This document shows positions 34,123 through 42,406 of a stretch of DNA of 64,000 bases, piece after piece (the first letter of the stretch is position 1; every line of letters begins with the position of its first letter). Position numbers and translations under genes: made by a program. The notes under the pieces are model-generated. The model was not told the origin of the DNA and searched no databases. It saw only the letters and a program-made list of their open reading frames with translations. Origin of the DNA: UBA7803 sp040219935. GTDB taxonomy: Bacteria; Pseudomonadota; Gammaproteobacteria; Pseudomonadales; Azotimanducaceae. The stretch lies in assembly GCA_040219935.1 (NCBI GenBank), contig JAVJUA010000074.1, forward strand, positions 124,001 through 188,000, given 5' to 3'.

Positions 34123-34917
34123 TCACCAGCTGTTGCGCAGCTCCCGCAGCTTCAGAAACACCTCGCGCGGTGACGGCTCTGCCGGCAGCTCGGGGAACGC
34201 CTCCCTGAGCCTGGCGATCACCGACGGGCTGGTGAGGCGAAAGAACGTGTTGATCCGCTTCTCCTGGGCCAGGGTGGTGACCATGGCATGCGCCGGATCA
34301 TGGCCGCCCTGCAGCTCGTCGAGCAGCCGCCGGGCATCCTCGTTGTCGGGCTCGCGATCGAGCGTGAACGCCAGGTTGTTGGTGATGTAGTCATGGCCCG
34401 GAAACACCCGGGTGTCTTCAGGCAACGCCGCGAGCTGCTTTGCGAAGGTCTCGTACAGCTCGCTCGGATGGCCGCCGTTGTGGCAGTTTCCGGCGCCCGC
34501 GTTGAACAGCGTGTCACCGGAAATCAGTGCCGGTTGATCCGTTTGTGAAAGCACGCAGATGTGGCACATGGTATGGCCGGGGGTGTCGAGACACAGCAGC
34601 TCGACGCTGCGGCCCACCCGAATCACGTCGCCTGCGGCGAGCCCGCGATCGACGCCCTTGATGCGGGAACCGGCCGAGTGATGGGCCAGCAGCTTGGCGC
34701 CGGTCGCCTCGATCACGGGCCCATTGCCGCCGGTATGATCACCGTGCTCGTGGGTGTTGAGCACCTGGGTGATCTCCCAGCCCTTCTCCCTGGCCCGCGC
34801 CAGGCAGCGCCGATGGTCCAGCGGATCCACCGCCAGCGCTTCGCCGGATTCGGGACACGCCACCAGATAGTTGAAGTTGCGGTAGGCGTTATCCGTCCAG
34901 ATCTGTTCGATGATCAT
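34123..34917 (-). CDS. gloB: Hydroxyacylglutathione hydrolase (glyoxalase II)
   Basis: A 264-residue metallo-beta-lactamase-fold hydrolase. The dinuclear metal site motif THEHGDHTGG has His56, His58, Asp60 and His61; TPGHT (second His) and FPGHDY follow. The C-terminal helical domain characteristic of GloB (NTFFRLTSPSVIARLREAFP) is present. It hydrolyses S-lactoylglutathione in methylglyoxal detoxification. The ATG at 34917 follows AGGATCG. Divergent from the DUF481 protein gene. Confidence 0.92.
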   Translation of the reverse strand: MIIEQIWTDNAYRNFNYLVACPESGEALAVDPLDHRRCLARAREKGWEITQVLNTHEHGDHTGGNGPVIEATGAKLLAHHSAGSRIKGVDRGLAAGDVIRVGRSVELLCLDTPGHTMCHICVLSQTDQPALISGDTLFNAGAGNCHNGGHPSELYETFAKQLAALPEDTRVFPGHDYITNNLAFTLDREPDNEDARRLLDELQGGHDPAHAMVTTLAQEKRINTFFRLTSPSVIARLREAFPELPAEPSPREVFLKLRELRNSW

Positions 34918-34940
34918 CGATCCTCCAGTGCGTCGACACG

Positions 34941-34968
34941 TTGCATCGTGTGCCTGCCTCCCTAGAAT
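34941..34968 (+). promoter_or_regulatory. Candidate promoter for the DUF481 protein gene
   Basis: TTGCAT (34941-34946) and TAGAAT (34963-34968) are separated by 16 bp, with the ATG 38 bp further. The -10 matches consensus at five of six bases, the -35 at three. Confidence 0.4.
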
Positions 34969-35005
34969 GCGCCACTTCGAGAAATCATCAGCGAAGGAGA
35001 AGACG

Positions 35006-36037
35006 ATGACCACTCGCGCGCGCACGGGATGGCTGGCCGCCATTATGACGATCTGGGCCAGCGGGTTACAGGCCGACGTGGTCATGCTCGATGACGGCAC
35101 CCGTCTGGTCGGCACCGTCGACCAGCTCACCGCCACCGAGGCGCAGATGTCGAACACGTTCGCTGGCGACCTCACCGTGCCGCGCGGCCGCATCGTCGGC
35201 ATCGAGACCGAAGCGCCGGTGACCGTGCAGCTTGACGACGGCGCCTACCTCACGGCCCGGCTCACCGCGAGCGAGCAACGCACGCTGACCCTGCAGGTCG
35301 CCGAGACCGGAACGCGCGCCGTGGACCTCGGCGGCGTGCGCGGCGTCTATCGTGACGATCCGCAGACCGTCGAGAGGAATCGCCTGGCGGTGCGGGTCAC
35401 CGGCGATGCCAACGTCGGTCTGAGCCTCACCAGCGGCAACACGGACACGGAGAACTTCCATGTCGACGGCCGCGTGATCACCCGGACCCCGAAGAACCGC
35501 TACACCCTCACCGGCGAGTTCACCTCCGAGGAGTCGGAAGGCGTGAAGGTGAAGGAGAACTGGAACAGCCTGGTGAAGTACGACCACTTCGTCTCAGAGC
35601 GCTGGTTCTGGTTCAACAGCGCCTCGTTCGAGAGCGACGACTTCAAGGATCTGGATCTGCGCTCGGCGATCGCGGCCGGTATCGGTTATCAGTTCTTCGA
35701 ATCCGACGACCGCATCCTGTCCGTGGAGTTCGGCCCCAGCTACATCGACGAGAACTTCATCGAGGCCGAAGACGACCAGTTCTTCGGATCACGCTGGGCG
35801 GTCAACTACGAGCAGCGGCTGTGGAACGGCCTGTGGCTGTACCACACTCAGGAGGGGCTGCTCGGTCTCGAGAGCACCGATGACCTGACCATCCGCGCCC
35901 GCACCGGGCTGCGCATGAACGTCACCGAGCGCATCATCGCCCGTATTCAGACCGCCGTGGACTGGGACCGCTCCCCGCCCCCGGACTCGGACAGCACGGA
36001 TCTGCAGCACACGCTGACGGTGGGCTATCGGTTCTGA
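35006..36037 (+). CDS. DUF481 family outer-membrane beta-barrel protein
   Basis: A 343-residue exported protein: signal peptide (WLAAIMTIWASGLQA), an N-terminal SH3-like part (DVVMLDDGTRLVGTVDQLT), then a DUF481 barrel marked by GLSLTSGNTDTENFHVDGR, alternating aromatic strands and a terminal LTVGYRF. DUF481 proteins are salt- or stress-related outer-membrane proteins of uncertain role. GAAGGAG precedes the ATG at 35006. It is monocistronic, followed by a 48-bp gap. Confidence 0.85.
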   Translation: MTTRARTGWLAAIMTIWASGLQADVVMLDDGTRLVGTVDQLTATEAQMSNTFAGDLTVPRGRIVGIETEAPVTVQLDDGAYLTARLTASEQRTLTLQVAETGTRAVDLGGVRGVYRDDPQTVERNRLAVRVTGDANVGLSLTSGNTDTENFHVDGRVITRTPKNRYTLTGEFTSEESEGVKVKENWNSLVKYDHFVSERWFWFNSASFESDDFKDLDLRSAIAAGIGYQFFESDDRILSVEFGPSYIDENFIEAEDDQFFGSRWAVNYEQRLWNGLWLYHTQEGLLGLESTDDLTIRARTGLRMNVTERIIARIQTAVDWDRSPPPDSDSTDLQHTLTVGYRF

Positions 36038-36085
36038 TGTGGGTGCCGACCCGGGTACAATGCCGCCGCCAGCAGGGAGGTCATC

Positions 36086-36763
36086 TTGGCCAGCGACTAT
36101 ATCTCTAGACTGTTCGGCGCCTCACCGGTGCGGCCCATTCAGGAGCATTTTGCCCAGGCCACGGCCTGTGCCATGGTCCTGGAGCCGTTCTTCGATGCCG
36201 CCATCGCTGGTGACTGGCAGCGGGCCGTCGAAGCCCGCGAGCGGATCATCGAGCTCGAGCACGCGGCGGACGACGCCAAGCGCAAGCTGAGGCTGGCGTT
36301 GCCCAACAGCCTGCTGATGCCCGTGAACCGGTCCGATCTGCTCGAGCTGCTTTCCATGCAAGACGCCATCGCCAACCAGGCGAAGGACATCTCCGGCCTG
36401 GTCACCGGGCGGCGGATGCGGATCCCCGACTCCCTAGGCAAGCCCTATCAGGAATTCCTTCGTTGCTGTCTGCGCGCAGTCGTCCAGGCCGAAAGATCCG
36501 TAGGTGAGCTGGACGAGCTGTTCGAAACCGGCTTCCGAGGCAAGGAGGTCGACGTGGTGATGGCCATGACCGAAGAGCTCGACCGCATCGAGAACGAGTC
36601 GGATGAGCTGCAGGTGGACCTTCGCAGTCGGCTGTTCCAGATCGAGCGGCAGCTACCACCGGTGGACGTCATGTTTCTCTATCAGATCATCGATTGGACC
36701 GGCGAGCTTGGCGACCTGGCTCACCGGGTCGGCAGTCGGCTGCACCTGCTGATCTCCAAGTAA
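36086..36763 (+). CDS. DUF47/TIGR00153 PhoU-like phosphate transport accessory protein
   Basis: A 225-residue all-helical protein of the DUF47/TIGR00153 family (GASPVRPIQEHF start, LEHAADDAKRKLRLALPNSLLMPVNRSDLLELL with the family E/D metal cluster). Such proteins pair with PiT permeases, encoded here six bases downstream, and are thought to regulate them in PhoU-like fashion. The start is TTG at 36086, chosen because CAGGGAGG lies just before it and no upstream ATG gives the family N-terminus. Confidence 0.88.
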   Translation: MASDYISRLFGASPVRPIQEHFAQATACAMVLEPFFDAAIAGDWQRAVEARERIIELEHAADDAKRKLRLALPNSLLMPVNRSDLLELLSMQDAIANQAKDISGLVTGRRMRIPDSLGKPYQEFLRCCLRAVVQAERSVGELDELFETGFRGKEVDVVMAMTEELDRIENESDELQVDLRSRLFQIERQLPPVDVMFLYQIIDWTGELGDLAHRVGSRLHLLISK

Positions 36764-36768
36764 CCTCG

Positions 36769-38019
36769 ATGGAACTGGCGCTGGTGTTCATCGTCCTGGC
36801 GGCCGTCTTCGGCCTGTTCATGGCCTGGGGTATCGGTGCCAACGACGTCGCCAACGCCATGGCGCCATCGGTGGGATCGAGAGCGATCACCATTTCCCAG
36901 GCGGTAATCATTGCCGCCGTATTCGAGTTCGCCGGTGCCGTGCTGGCCGGCGGCGAGGTCACGTCGACCATCCGCCGCGGCATCGTCGACGCCGCCCTGT
37001 TCGCCAACGACCCCGACCTGCTCATCATTGGTATGTTGGCGTCGCTGCTGTCGGCCGGCATCTGGCTGCTCGTGGCCTCCCGGTTTGGATGGCCGGTATC
37101 GACGACCCATTCGATCGTCGGTGCGGTGGTGGGCTTCGCCGCCATGGGCATGGGCGTCGAGGCCGTGAAGTGGTCGCAGGTCGGACAGATCGCCATGAGC
37201 TGGGTGGCCAGCCCGCTGCTGGCCGGCGGTCTGGCCTTCGCGCTCTTCTTCAGCATTCAGCGCCTGGTGCTGGGCCGCGACGACCCGCTGGCGGCCGCAC
37301 GCCGCTGGTGCCCGTGGTACGTCTTTCTGGCCGGCTTCTTCATGACCCTGGTGACCCTGCTGAAGGGCATCGTCCACCTCGGCGTCAATCTCGGCACAAG
37401 CACGAGCTACGCCCTGGCCGCGCTCATCGGCCTCGTCGTGGCGCTGATCGGTCGCGTCTACATCGGCCGCATCCCTTACGACCCCGCCGCCAATCGCGAC
37501 TTCCATTTCGCCACGGTAGAACGCGTGTTCACCGTGCCCATGGTGGTCACCGCCTGCGCCATGGCATTCGCCCATGGCTCCAACGACGTTGCCAACGCGG
37601 TGGGCCCGGTGGCCGCCGTGGTGAGCATCGCCAGCAGCGGCGAGGTGCACGCCACCGCGGTGGTGTCGCCGTGGATTCTGCTGCTCGGCGGCGCCGGCAT
37701 CGTCCTCGGCCTCGCCACCTACGGACATCGCGTCATAGCCACCGTTGGCCAGGGCATAACCCAGCTTACTCCCAGCCGTGGCTACGCCGCCGGCACGGCG
37801 GCGGCCGGTACGATCGTGCTCGCCTCAGGTACCGGCCTGCCCATCTCGACAACTCACACTCTGGTTGGCGCCGTGCTCGGCATCGGGTTGGCCCGTGGCA
37901 TCGCCGCCATCAACCTGCGGGTCGTGAGCACCATTTTCGTCTCCTGGCTGGTCACGGTGCCGGCCGGTGCACTGCTCGCCGCAGCCCTATTCTTCGTCGG
38001 CCGCGCCCTGATCCGGTAG
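36769..38019 (+). CDS. PiT-family inorganic phosphate transporter
   Basis: A 416-residue polytopic carrier with the two inverted family signatures GANDVANAM and GSNDVANAV, and GWPVSTTHSIVGAVVGF and GLPISTTHTLVGAVLG in each half. It imports phosphate with H+ or Na+ at the inner membrane. It follows the DUF47 gene by 5 bp, forming the usual pair. Whether the pair is induced by phosphate level is not shown; no Pho box was seen in the 48-bp gap upstream of the pair. Confidence 0.92.
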   Translation: MELALVFIVLAAVFGLFMAWGIGANDVANAMAPSVGSRAITISQAVIIAAVFEFAGAVLAGGEVTSTIRRGIVDAALFANDPDLLIIGMLASLLSAGIWLLVASRFGWPVSTTHSIVGAVVGFAAMGMGVEAVKWSQVGQIAMSWVASPLLAGGLAFALFFSIQRLVLGRDDPLAAARRWCPWYVFLAGFFMTLVTLLKGIVHLGVNLGTSTSYALAALIGLVVALIGRVYIGRIPYDPAANRDFHFATVERVFTVPMVVTACAMAFAHGSNDVANAVGPVAAVVSIASSGEVHATAVVSPWILLLGGAGIVLGLATYGHRVIATVGQGITQLTPSRGYAAGTAAAGTIVLASGTGLPISTTHTLVGAVLGIGLARGIAAINLRVVSTIFVSWLVTVPAGALLAAALFFVGRALIR

Positions 38020-38059
38020 CGACGTCGCCACCGGAGGATGGGCTAGCCTGATCAGCGCC

Positions 38060-40000
38060 TCAGAGCGGCCAGACCAGCAGCAGGGCCGGGATGCTGACCA
38101 CTATCACCAGCACCTCCATGGGCAGACCCAGGCGCCAGTAGTCGCCGAAGCGAAATCCGCCCGGGCCGAGAATGAGCGTGTTGTTCTGGTGGCCGATGGG
38201 GGTCAGGAACGCGCAGGAGGCACCGATGGCCACGGCCATCAGGAACGAGTCGGCGCTGACCCCGAGCTGGGCCGAGGCGCTGATGGCGATCGGGCACATC
38301 ACCGCTGCGGTGGCGGCGTTGTTCATGAAGTCGGACAGAGTCATGGTGACGATCAGGATCAGCGTCAACGCGATCACCGGGTGGCCCTGGGCCATGCCCT
38401 CCAGCAGCAGCTGGGCCACCACGTCGGCGGCGCCGGTCTCGGCCATGGCGTTCGCCACCGGGATCAGCGCGCCCAGCAGAACCACCACCGGCCAGTCGAT
38501 GGCGTCGTAGATGCGCCGCGGCGGAATCACCCGCAACGCCATGTAGGCGAGCAGCCCGGCGGCAAAGGACACCGCTGCCGGCAACAGACCGAAGGCCGCA
38601 CCGGCGATGGCCACGGCCATCACCGCGGTGGCCGTGGTGGCCTTGCGCTTGTCAGGAATGCGCACCGCGCGCTGGGCCAGGGGCACGCAGCTGAACTCGC
38701 TCGCGAATGCGGCCAGAGACTCGGTTTCGCCCTGCATCAGCAGCACGTCGCCGGGCTGCATCTGGGTGGAGCGCAGCCGCCGGATGGACTGCCGACCCTG
38801 CCGTGACACCGCCAGCAGGTTGATGCCGTAGCGGGTGCGAAGCTCGATGTCGGTGGCGCTGCGGCCGCTCAGGGTGGATCCGGGCATCACCACCAGCTCC
38901 TGCAGGCCCACCTCGCGATCCTTGACCTCCTTCGCTTCCTTCGCGTCCTTGGCTTCTCTGGCTTCCCTACCCTCCTCCACCGGGTCCGACGCCTGCCCCG
39001 GGGCCGGCTCCGCGTTCGCGCCCTCCGGGGGCGCCATCTCGTCCACCGAGTCCGAGGCGTCCGGCGAGCCGAATACGTCCCTGTCGTGGCCGGCCACGTC
39101 CGAATCCACCGCCACGGCCTCCTCGAGCTTCAGGCCCAGCTTCGACAACACGGCGGACAGGCCCTGCGGGTCGGCCTCGATGACCAGAATGTCGCCGCGC
39201 CGCAGCATCCGGCCGGAGCTCGGCGCGCGCACCCGGACATCGTTGCGGATCAGGCCCACCACCTGAGCGTCGGCCTCGTCCAGCAGCTCGTCCACCTCGC
39301 GCAGGGTCACCCCGACCACCTTGCTGACCTCGGTCACCCGCACCTCGGTGAGGTAAGAGCCGGTGTCGAAGCTGGCGGCACCCGCGGGCTTGCGGACCGG
39401 CACCAGCCGACGCCCGACCACCACCACGAACAGAATGCCCAGCACGGCGACCATGGCGCCCACCGGCGCGAAGTCGAACATGGCGAAGCTGCCGCTGCCG
39501 GTCTCCGCGCGGAAGCCCGAGACGATCAGGTTGGGCGGCGTGCCGATCAGCGTGGTCATGCCGCCAAGAATGGTGCAGAACGCCAGCGGCATCAGTACCT
39601 GACCGGGCGGCAGGTCGTAGCGGCTGGCCACGTTCAGCGCGACCGGCATCAGCAGCGCCATGGCCCCGACGTTGTTCATGAAGGCCGACAGAAAGGCGCC
39701 GAGCGCGGTCACCGCGGCGATGGTCAGCGTCGGGCCGGCGCTGGCGGGCACCACCCGCTGCGCCAGGGCATCCACCGCCCCCGTGGTCTGCAGCCCATGG
39801 CTCAGCACCAGCACGCAGGCAACGGTGATTACGGCGGGATGGCCGAAGCCGGCGAAGGCCAGGTCGGTCGGCACCAGGCCGGCCGCCACGCACGCCAGCA
39901 GTGACCCCAGGGCCACCATGTCGTGACGCCAGCGCCCCCACAGGAACATGGCTACCGTAGCGATGAGGATGGCGAAGATCAGCCATTGGTCCAGCGTCAT
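38060..40000 (-). CDS. SLC13-family transporter with RCK_C (TrkA-C) domains
   Basis: A 646-residue carrier of the divalent anion:Na+ symporter family. Two transport halves have hairpin motifs SAFMNNVGAMALLMP and SDFMNNAATAAVMCP, plus GTPPNLIVSG and TPIGHQNNTLI. Two TrkA-C domains lie between them (about 220-290 and 370-440). They are separated by a charged linker (about residues 300-365) with a repeated Glu-Ala-Lys segment. Likely substrates are sulfate, dicarboxylate or another anion; the RCK domains probably regulate. The ATG at 40000 gives MTLDQWL; earlier in-frame codons are an antisense artefact. Confidence 0.85.
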   Translation of the reverse strand: MTLDQWLIFAILIATVAMFLWGRWRHDMVALGSLLACVAAGLVPTDLAFAGFGHPAVITVACVLVLSHGLQTTGAVDALAQRVVPASAGPTLTIAAVTALGAFLSAFMNNVGAMALLMPVALNVASRYDLPPGQVLMPLAFCTILGGMTTLIGTPPNLIVSGFRAETGSGSFAMFDFAPVGAMVAVLGILFVVVVGRRLVPVRKPAGAASFDTGSYLTEVRVTEVSKVVGVTLREVDELLDEADAQVVGLIRNDVRVRAPSSGRMLRRGDILVIEADPQGLSAVLSKLGLKLEEAVAVDSDVAGHDRDVFGSPDASDSVDEMAPPEGANAEPAPGQASDPVEEGREAREAKDAKEAKEVKDREVGLQELVVMPGSTLSGRSATDIELRTRYGINLLAVSRQGRQSIRRLRSTQMQPGDVLLMQGETESLAAFASEFSCVPLAQRAVRIPDKRKATTATAVMAVAIAGAAFGLLPAAVSFAAGLLAYMALRVIPPRRIYDAIDWPVVVLLGALIPVANAMAETGAADVVAQLLLEGMAQGHPVIALTLILIVTMTLSDFMNNAATAAVMCPIAISASAQLGVSADSFLMAVAIGASCAFLTPIGHQNNTLILGPGGFRFGDYWRLGLPMEVLVIVVSIPALLLVWPL

Positions 40001-40039
40001 GGCGGGATGGTAGCGGTTTTGTGCGAAGCCGCGCACGCT

Positions 40040-40066
40040 TGGCGCCACGCAGCGGCTGTGATAATC
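40040..40066 (+). promoter_or_regulatory. Candidate promoter (extended -10) for the receiver-domain gene
   Basis: TTGGCG (40040-40045) and GATAAT (40061-40066), the latter preceded by TGT as in an extended -10 element, with a 15-bp spacer. The ATG lies 35 bp downstream. Confidence 0.4.
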
Positions 40067-40100
40067 GAGCTACGCTTGTTAAGAGATAACGGCCATCGAC

Positions 40101-41459
40101 ATGACCTCCAAGCGCGCCCTCGTCGTCGACGACTCCCGAACCGCCCGGCAATCGCTGGCGACGCTGCTGCAGCAGTACGATCTGAGCGTCGACTTCGCCG
40201 TGAGCGGCGAGGCAGCCCTCGAGTTCCTCGAGCACGAGCTGGTGGACGTGATCTTCATGGATCACTCCATGCCCGGCATGGACGGCCTGGAGGCCGTGGC
40301 CGCCATCAAGCGCAATCCCCGCACCGCCACCATACCGGTGATGATGTACACGGCCCGCGAGGGCGAGGTGTACGTCAGCCAGGCTCGCGCGTTGGGCGCC
40401 CTGGGCGTGCTGCCCAAGGAGGTGCAGCCGGGCGTGCTCTACGACATGCTGAACCAGCTCGGCCTGGTCAACGACCGCCGGGACGCCGATGCCGCGCCGC
40501 CTCCGGATGCCCCCAGGCGGCGGTTCGCCGACCTGCTGGACGAGGTCGATCGCGAGTACGACAACCGCGCGCTGGGGGCGTCGGTGCAGGCCCTGATCAC
40601 GCGCCTGCTCGAGGAGCAGCACCAGAAGCTGCGCGCCCACATCGCCGCCGGCCAGAGGCGCTTCGCCCGCGATGTGGCTCGGGAGCTGGCCGCCGAACAG
40701 CGGGCGCAGGCGCAGCCCGCCGAACCCGACCATGCCGGCCTGCCGGCCGACGCCGGCACCGGGGCGCAGCCACGGTGGCTGCGCGGCGCCGCGGTCGCGC
40801 TCACCGTGGCGGTGCTGGTGCTGGGCATGCTGACCTGGCAGTTGCTGCAGCAGCGCAATGCCGCCCTGCTCGAGATCGCGCGCATGACCACCGCCTCACG
40901 CAACGAGCTGGCCGTGCTGCTCGAGCAGCAGAGCGGGCTGTCCAGCGCGGTGCGCAGCGGCGAGACCCAGGCCCGGGCGCAACGCGCCGCCGCCCTGGAA
41001 GCGCTCACCTGGGCGCTGAATCAGGGCGGCCGGTTCGAGTTCGGCGAGCTGCCGTTCGCTGACGCCCAGGCGGCTCGGGCCGTGGCCCTGGTGGACCGGC
41101 TGGCGGCCATGGGATTCCAGGGCAACGTGGTGCTCACCGCCCATCTCGGCAGCTTCTGCCTGAGCCGCGACGACTTCGGCGAGCTGGCCCTGGCCGCCGA
41201 CGACGTGCCCGTGGAGGCCTGCGACCAGATCGGCCATCCCCTGGCCGGGGCGTCGCTCGCCACCCTGCAGTCGGTGGCCTTCGCCGACATCGTCGACGCG
41301 GCCCTGGCCCAGCACCAGGACATCACCTTGGAGCTGGCCGCCGCGGACGCCTCCGATGGTGCCGGTGCGGGCGGCTCCGGCGACCTGGCCGGCGACTGGA
41401 ACCGGGCGGCCGCCCGCGACAACCGGGTCACGGTCACGCTGCAGGCGTCCGGCGCCTGA
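40101..41459 (+). CDS. Receiver-domain protein with a transmembrane helix and an OmpA-like C-terminal region
   Basis: A 452-residue protein of unusual architecture. A normal receiver domain (1-125: VVDDSR, Asp54 in IFMDHSMPG, the switch Thr in MYTAR, LPKE lysine) is followed by a Gln/Arg-rich helix, one transmembrane helix (about 226-250, AAVALTVAVLVLGMLTWQLL) and, outside the cytosol, a coiled coil then about 150 residues (GGRFEFGELPFADAQAARAV, GFQGNVVLTAHLGSF) that read like an OmpA/MotB C-terminal or related periplasmic fold. No DNA-binding output is present. It may send a phosphorylation signal across the inner membrane. Sits alone between SLC13 and a dioxygenase. Confidence 0.7.
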   Translation: MTSKRALVVDDSRTARQSLATLLQQYDLSVDFAVSGEAALEFLEHELVDVIFMDHSMPGMDGLEAVAAIKRNPRTATIPVMMYTAREGEVYVSQARALGALGVLPKEVQPGVLYDMLNQLGLVNDRRDADAAPPPDAPRRRFADLLDEVDREYDNRALGASVQALITRLLEEQHQKLRAHIAAGQRRFARDVARELAAEQRAQAQPAEPDHAGLPADAGTGAQPRWLRGAAVALTVAVLVLGMLTWQLLQQRNAALLEIARMTTASRNELAVLLEQQSGLSSAVRSGETQARAQRAAALEALTWALNQGGRFEFGELPFADAQAARAVALVDRLAAMGFQGNVVLTAHLGSFCLSRDDFGELALAADDVPVEACDQIGHPLAGASLATLQSVAFADIVDAALAQHQDITLELAAADASDGAGAGGSGDLAGDWNRAAARDNRVTVTLQASGA

Positions 41460-41542
41460 GCCCGGCGCCGCGAGCGCCGACACCCGCACGCTGGATGCCG
41501 GTACCCACCGACGGTTATGCTCCGCCCCTCAGGAGCCCAGTC

Positions 41543-42406
41543 ATGACCTGCCAGCACTTCACTTTGACCCCGCTCGATGCCACCTTCGGCGCCGTCGTCA
41601 CCGGCCTGGCGCTGGCCCGCATCGGCGACGACGCGTTCGCGGCCCTGCACGCCGCCTGGCTCCAGTACGCGCTGCTGGTGTTCCCGGGCCAGCACCTCGA
41701 CCGCGACCAGCAGGTCGCCTTCGCCCGCCGCTTCGGAGCGCTGGAGTTCGACATCGCGCCGCTCAGCAACGTGCGCCGTGACGGCACCCTGCGTCCCGAT
41801 GACGGCAGCGACGATGTGGTGAAGGTCCTGAAGGGCAACATGGGCTGGCACGCCGACAGCACCTACATGCCGGTGCAGGCCAGAGGCGCCGTATTCACCG
41901 CCCACGTGGTGCCCGAGCAGGGCGGAGAAACCGGCTGGGCCGACATGCGCGCCGCCTACGACGCCCTGGATGCATCGCAACGGCAGCGCCTGGAGGGCCT
42001 GTGCGCCTACCACTCGCTGCGCGTCAGCCAGGCCAAGGTGGGCCATACGCCAGGCGCCGGCAGCGCCTACAGCGGCTACGGGTTTCACGACCAGGATCCG
42101 CCGCTGCGGCCGCTGGTGAAGGTGCATCCGGAGACGGGTCGTCCGTCGCTGCTGGTGGGCCGCCACGCCTACGGCATTCCCGGCCTCGAGGCACAGGAGT
42201 CCGCACGGTTGCTCGACGAGCTGGTAGCCTTCGCCTGCCAGCCACCCCGCGTCTACCATCACACCTGGCGTCCGGGCGATGCCGTGCTCTGGGACAACCG
42301 CTGCCTGCTGCATCGGGCGTGCCCGTGGGACATGGCGCAACCCAGAATCATGTACCACTCACGCATTGCGGGCGATCCCCGTACGGAATCAGGCATCACT
42401 GCATGA
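41543..42406 (+). CDS. TauD/TfdA-family Fe(II)/2-oxoglutarate dioxygenase
   Basis: A 287-residue dioxygenase with the facial triad: His103 and Asp105 in GWHADSTY, and the distal His in RCLLHRACPW; IMYHSRIAG supplies the 2-oxoglutarate Arg. The family hydroxylates taurine, 2,4-D, alkyl sulfates and other small molecules; the substrate is not evident. An AGGAG sits 8-12 bp before the ATG. Its stop overlaps the start of the barrel gene (ATGA), which may be chance since no functional link is known. Confidence 0.85.
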   Translation: MTCQHFTLTPLDATFGAVVTGLALARIGDDAFAALHAAWLQYALLVFPGQHLDRDQQVAFARRFGALEFDIAPLSNVRRDGTLRPDDGSDDVVKVLKGNMGWHADSTYMPVQARGAVFTAHVVPEQGGETGWADMRAAYDALDASQRQRLEGLCAYHSLRVSQAKVGHTPGAGSAYSGYGFHDQDPPLRPLVKVHPETGRPSLLVGRHAYGIPGLEAQESARLLDELVAFACQPPRVYHHTWRPGDAVLWDNRCLLHRACPWDMAQPRIMYHSRIAGDPRTESGITA

